The notes beneath the pieces were generated by a model. The model searched no databases. It was not told the DNA's origin and was given only the letters and a program-made list of their open reading frames with translations. From Methanobacteriota archaeon (lineage in GTDB: Archaea > Thermoplasmatota > E2 > DHVEG-1), in NCBI GenBank assembly GCA_903930505.1, contig CAIYYQ010000279.1:1-5773 (forward strand): a stretch of DNA of 5,773 nucleotides, written 5' to 3'. The position numbers and the translations under genes were made by a program. Below, piece by piece: positions 5,644 through 5,773 of the stretch. The stretch's first letter is position 1, and each line of letters starts with the position of its first letter.

Positions 5644-5773
5644 AAATTCCTTGTACATAGTTTGATTCTTTATCGTATGCTGATGCCATCTCTTCGTTAA
5701 TGACTTCAGCTAATCGCCGAATACCTTCTCGTATTACATCATCTTCTGAATACGAAAAATTCAGCCGCATGGA
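5642..5773 (-). CDS. PLP-dependent aminotransferase (class I/II fold), C-terminal fragment cut by the window edge
   Basis: On the minus strand the frame is open from the window edge to TAA (5642-5644), giving the last 43 residues. It begins SMRLNFSYSEDDVIREGIRR and continues LAEVINEEM. The (M)RLNFS motif followed by an acidic residue, I-x-E-G-I-x-R-L and a helical tail is characteristic of the C-terminus of PLP aminotransferases of the 2-aminoadipate / MocR-like group. The Arg (codon at 5765-5767) corresponds to the conserved residue that binds the substrate alpha-carboxylate in this fold. The PLP lysine and substrate-determining parts lie outside the window, so substrate cannot be stated. 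It converges on the small tandem genes with 12 bases between the stops. Confidence 0.78.
   Translation of the reverse strand, partial: SMRLNFSYSEDDVIREGIRRLAEVINEEMASAYDKESNYVQGI

Noticed and set aside
1..5773. A defence, toxin-antitoxin or mobile element system made of these genes
   Set aside because: No nuclease, transposase, integrase, toxin fold or terminal repeats are visible; the tandem small genes are homologous to each other, unlike a typical toxin-antitoxin pair.

Overview
The window looks archaeal and most likely comes from a Thermoplasmatota-type euryarchaeon; this is inference. The evidence is a large secreted-type protein combining a gingipain-like (C25) peptidase with NosD-type beta-helix, PKD and dockerin modules, a style I associate with uncultured Thermoplasmata. 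Gene starts also carry archaeal-looking TATA elements, short leaders and GGAG/GGTG ribosome sites, and an oligo-T tract acts as a likely terminator. There are no rRNA or tRNA genes, insertion sequences or CRISPR arrays that I can see.

Bases 1-4455 (+) are one continuous reading frame whose 5' end lies outside the window. It encodes at least 1484 residues: the end of a C25 propeptide, a C25 cysteine-peptidase domain with a recognisable His/Cys pair, a CARDB/Ig-like domain, two successive NosD-type right-handed beta-helix modules (the second with about 11 regular coils and 11 cysteines), a PKD domain, and a C-terminal two-repeat dockerin. It is best read as an extracellular protease with binding modules that may dock onto a partner.

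Bases 4495-5115 (-) encode a compact metallo-beta-lactamase-fold hydrolase of the glyoxalase II / ETHE1 (persulfide dioxygenase)-like group, converging on the protease gene with only 39 bases between the stops. It has a good promoter and ribosome-site candidate.

Bases 5216-5395 and 5429-5629 (+) are two tandem small acidic genes that are clearly paralogous: 24 of the first 40 residues are identical, with divergent tails. They are divergent from the hydrolase gene and probably co-transcribed. I do not recognise the family. A nine-T tract ends this unit and overlaps the stop codon of a converging gene at 5642-5773 (-), the C-terminal end of a PLP-dependent class I/II aminotransferase.

The hydrolase, small-protein and aminotransferase genes look like intracellular housekeeping or accessory genes. 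Nothing in the sequence links them functionally to the secreted protease. The most unusual items are the multidomain protease architecture with its dockerin, and the tandem small-protein pair.
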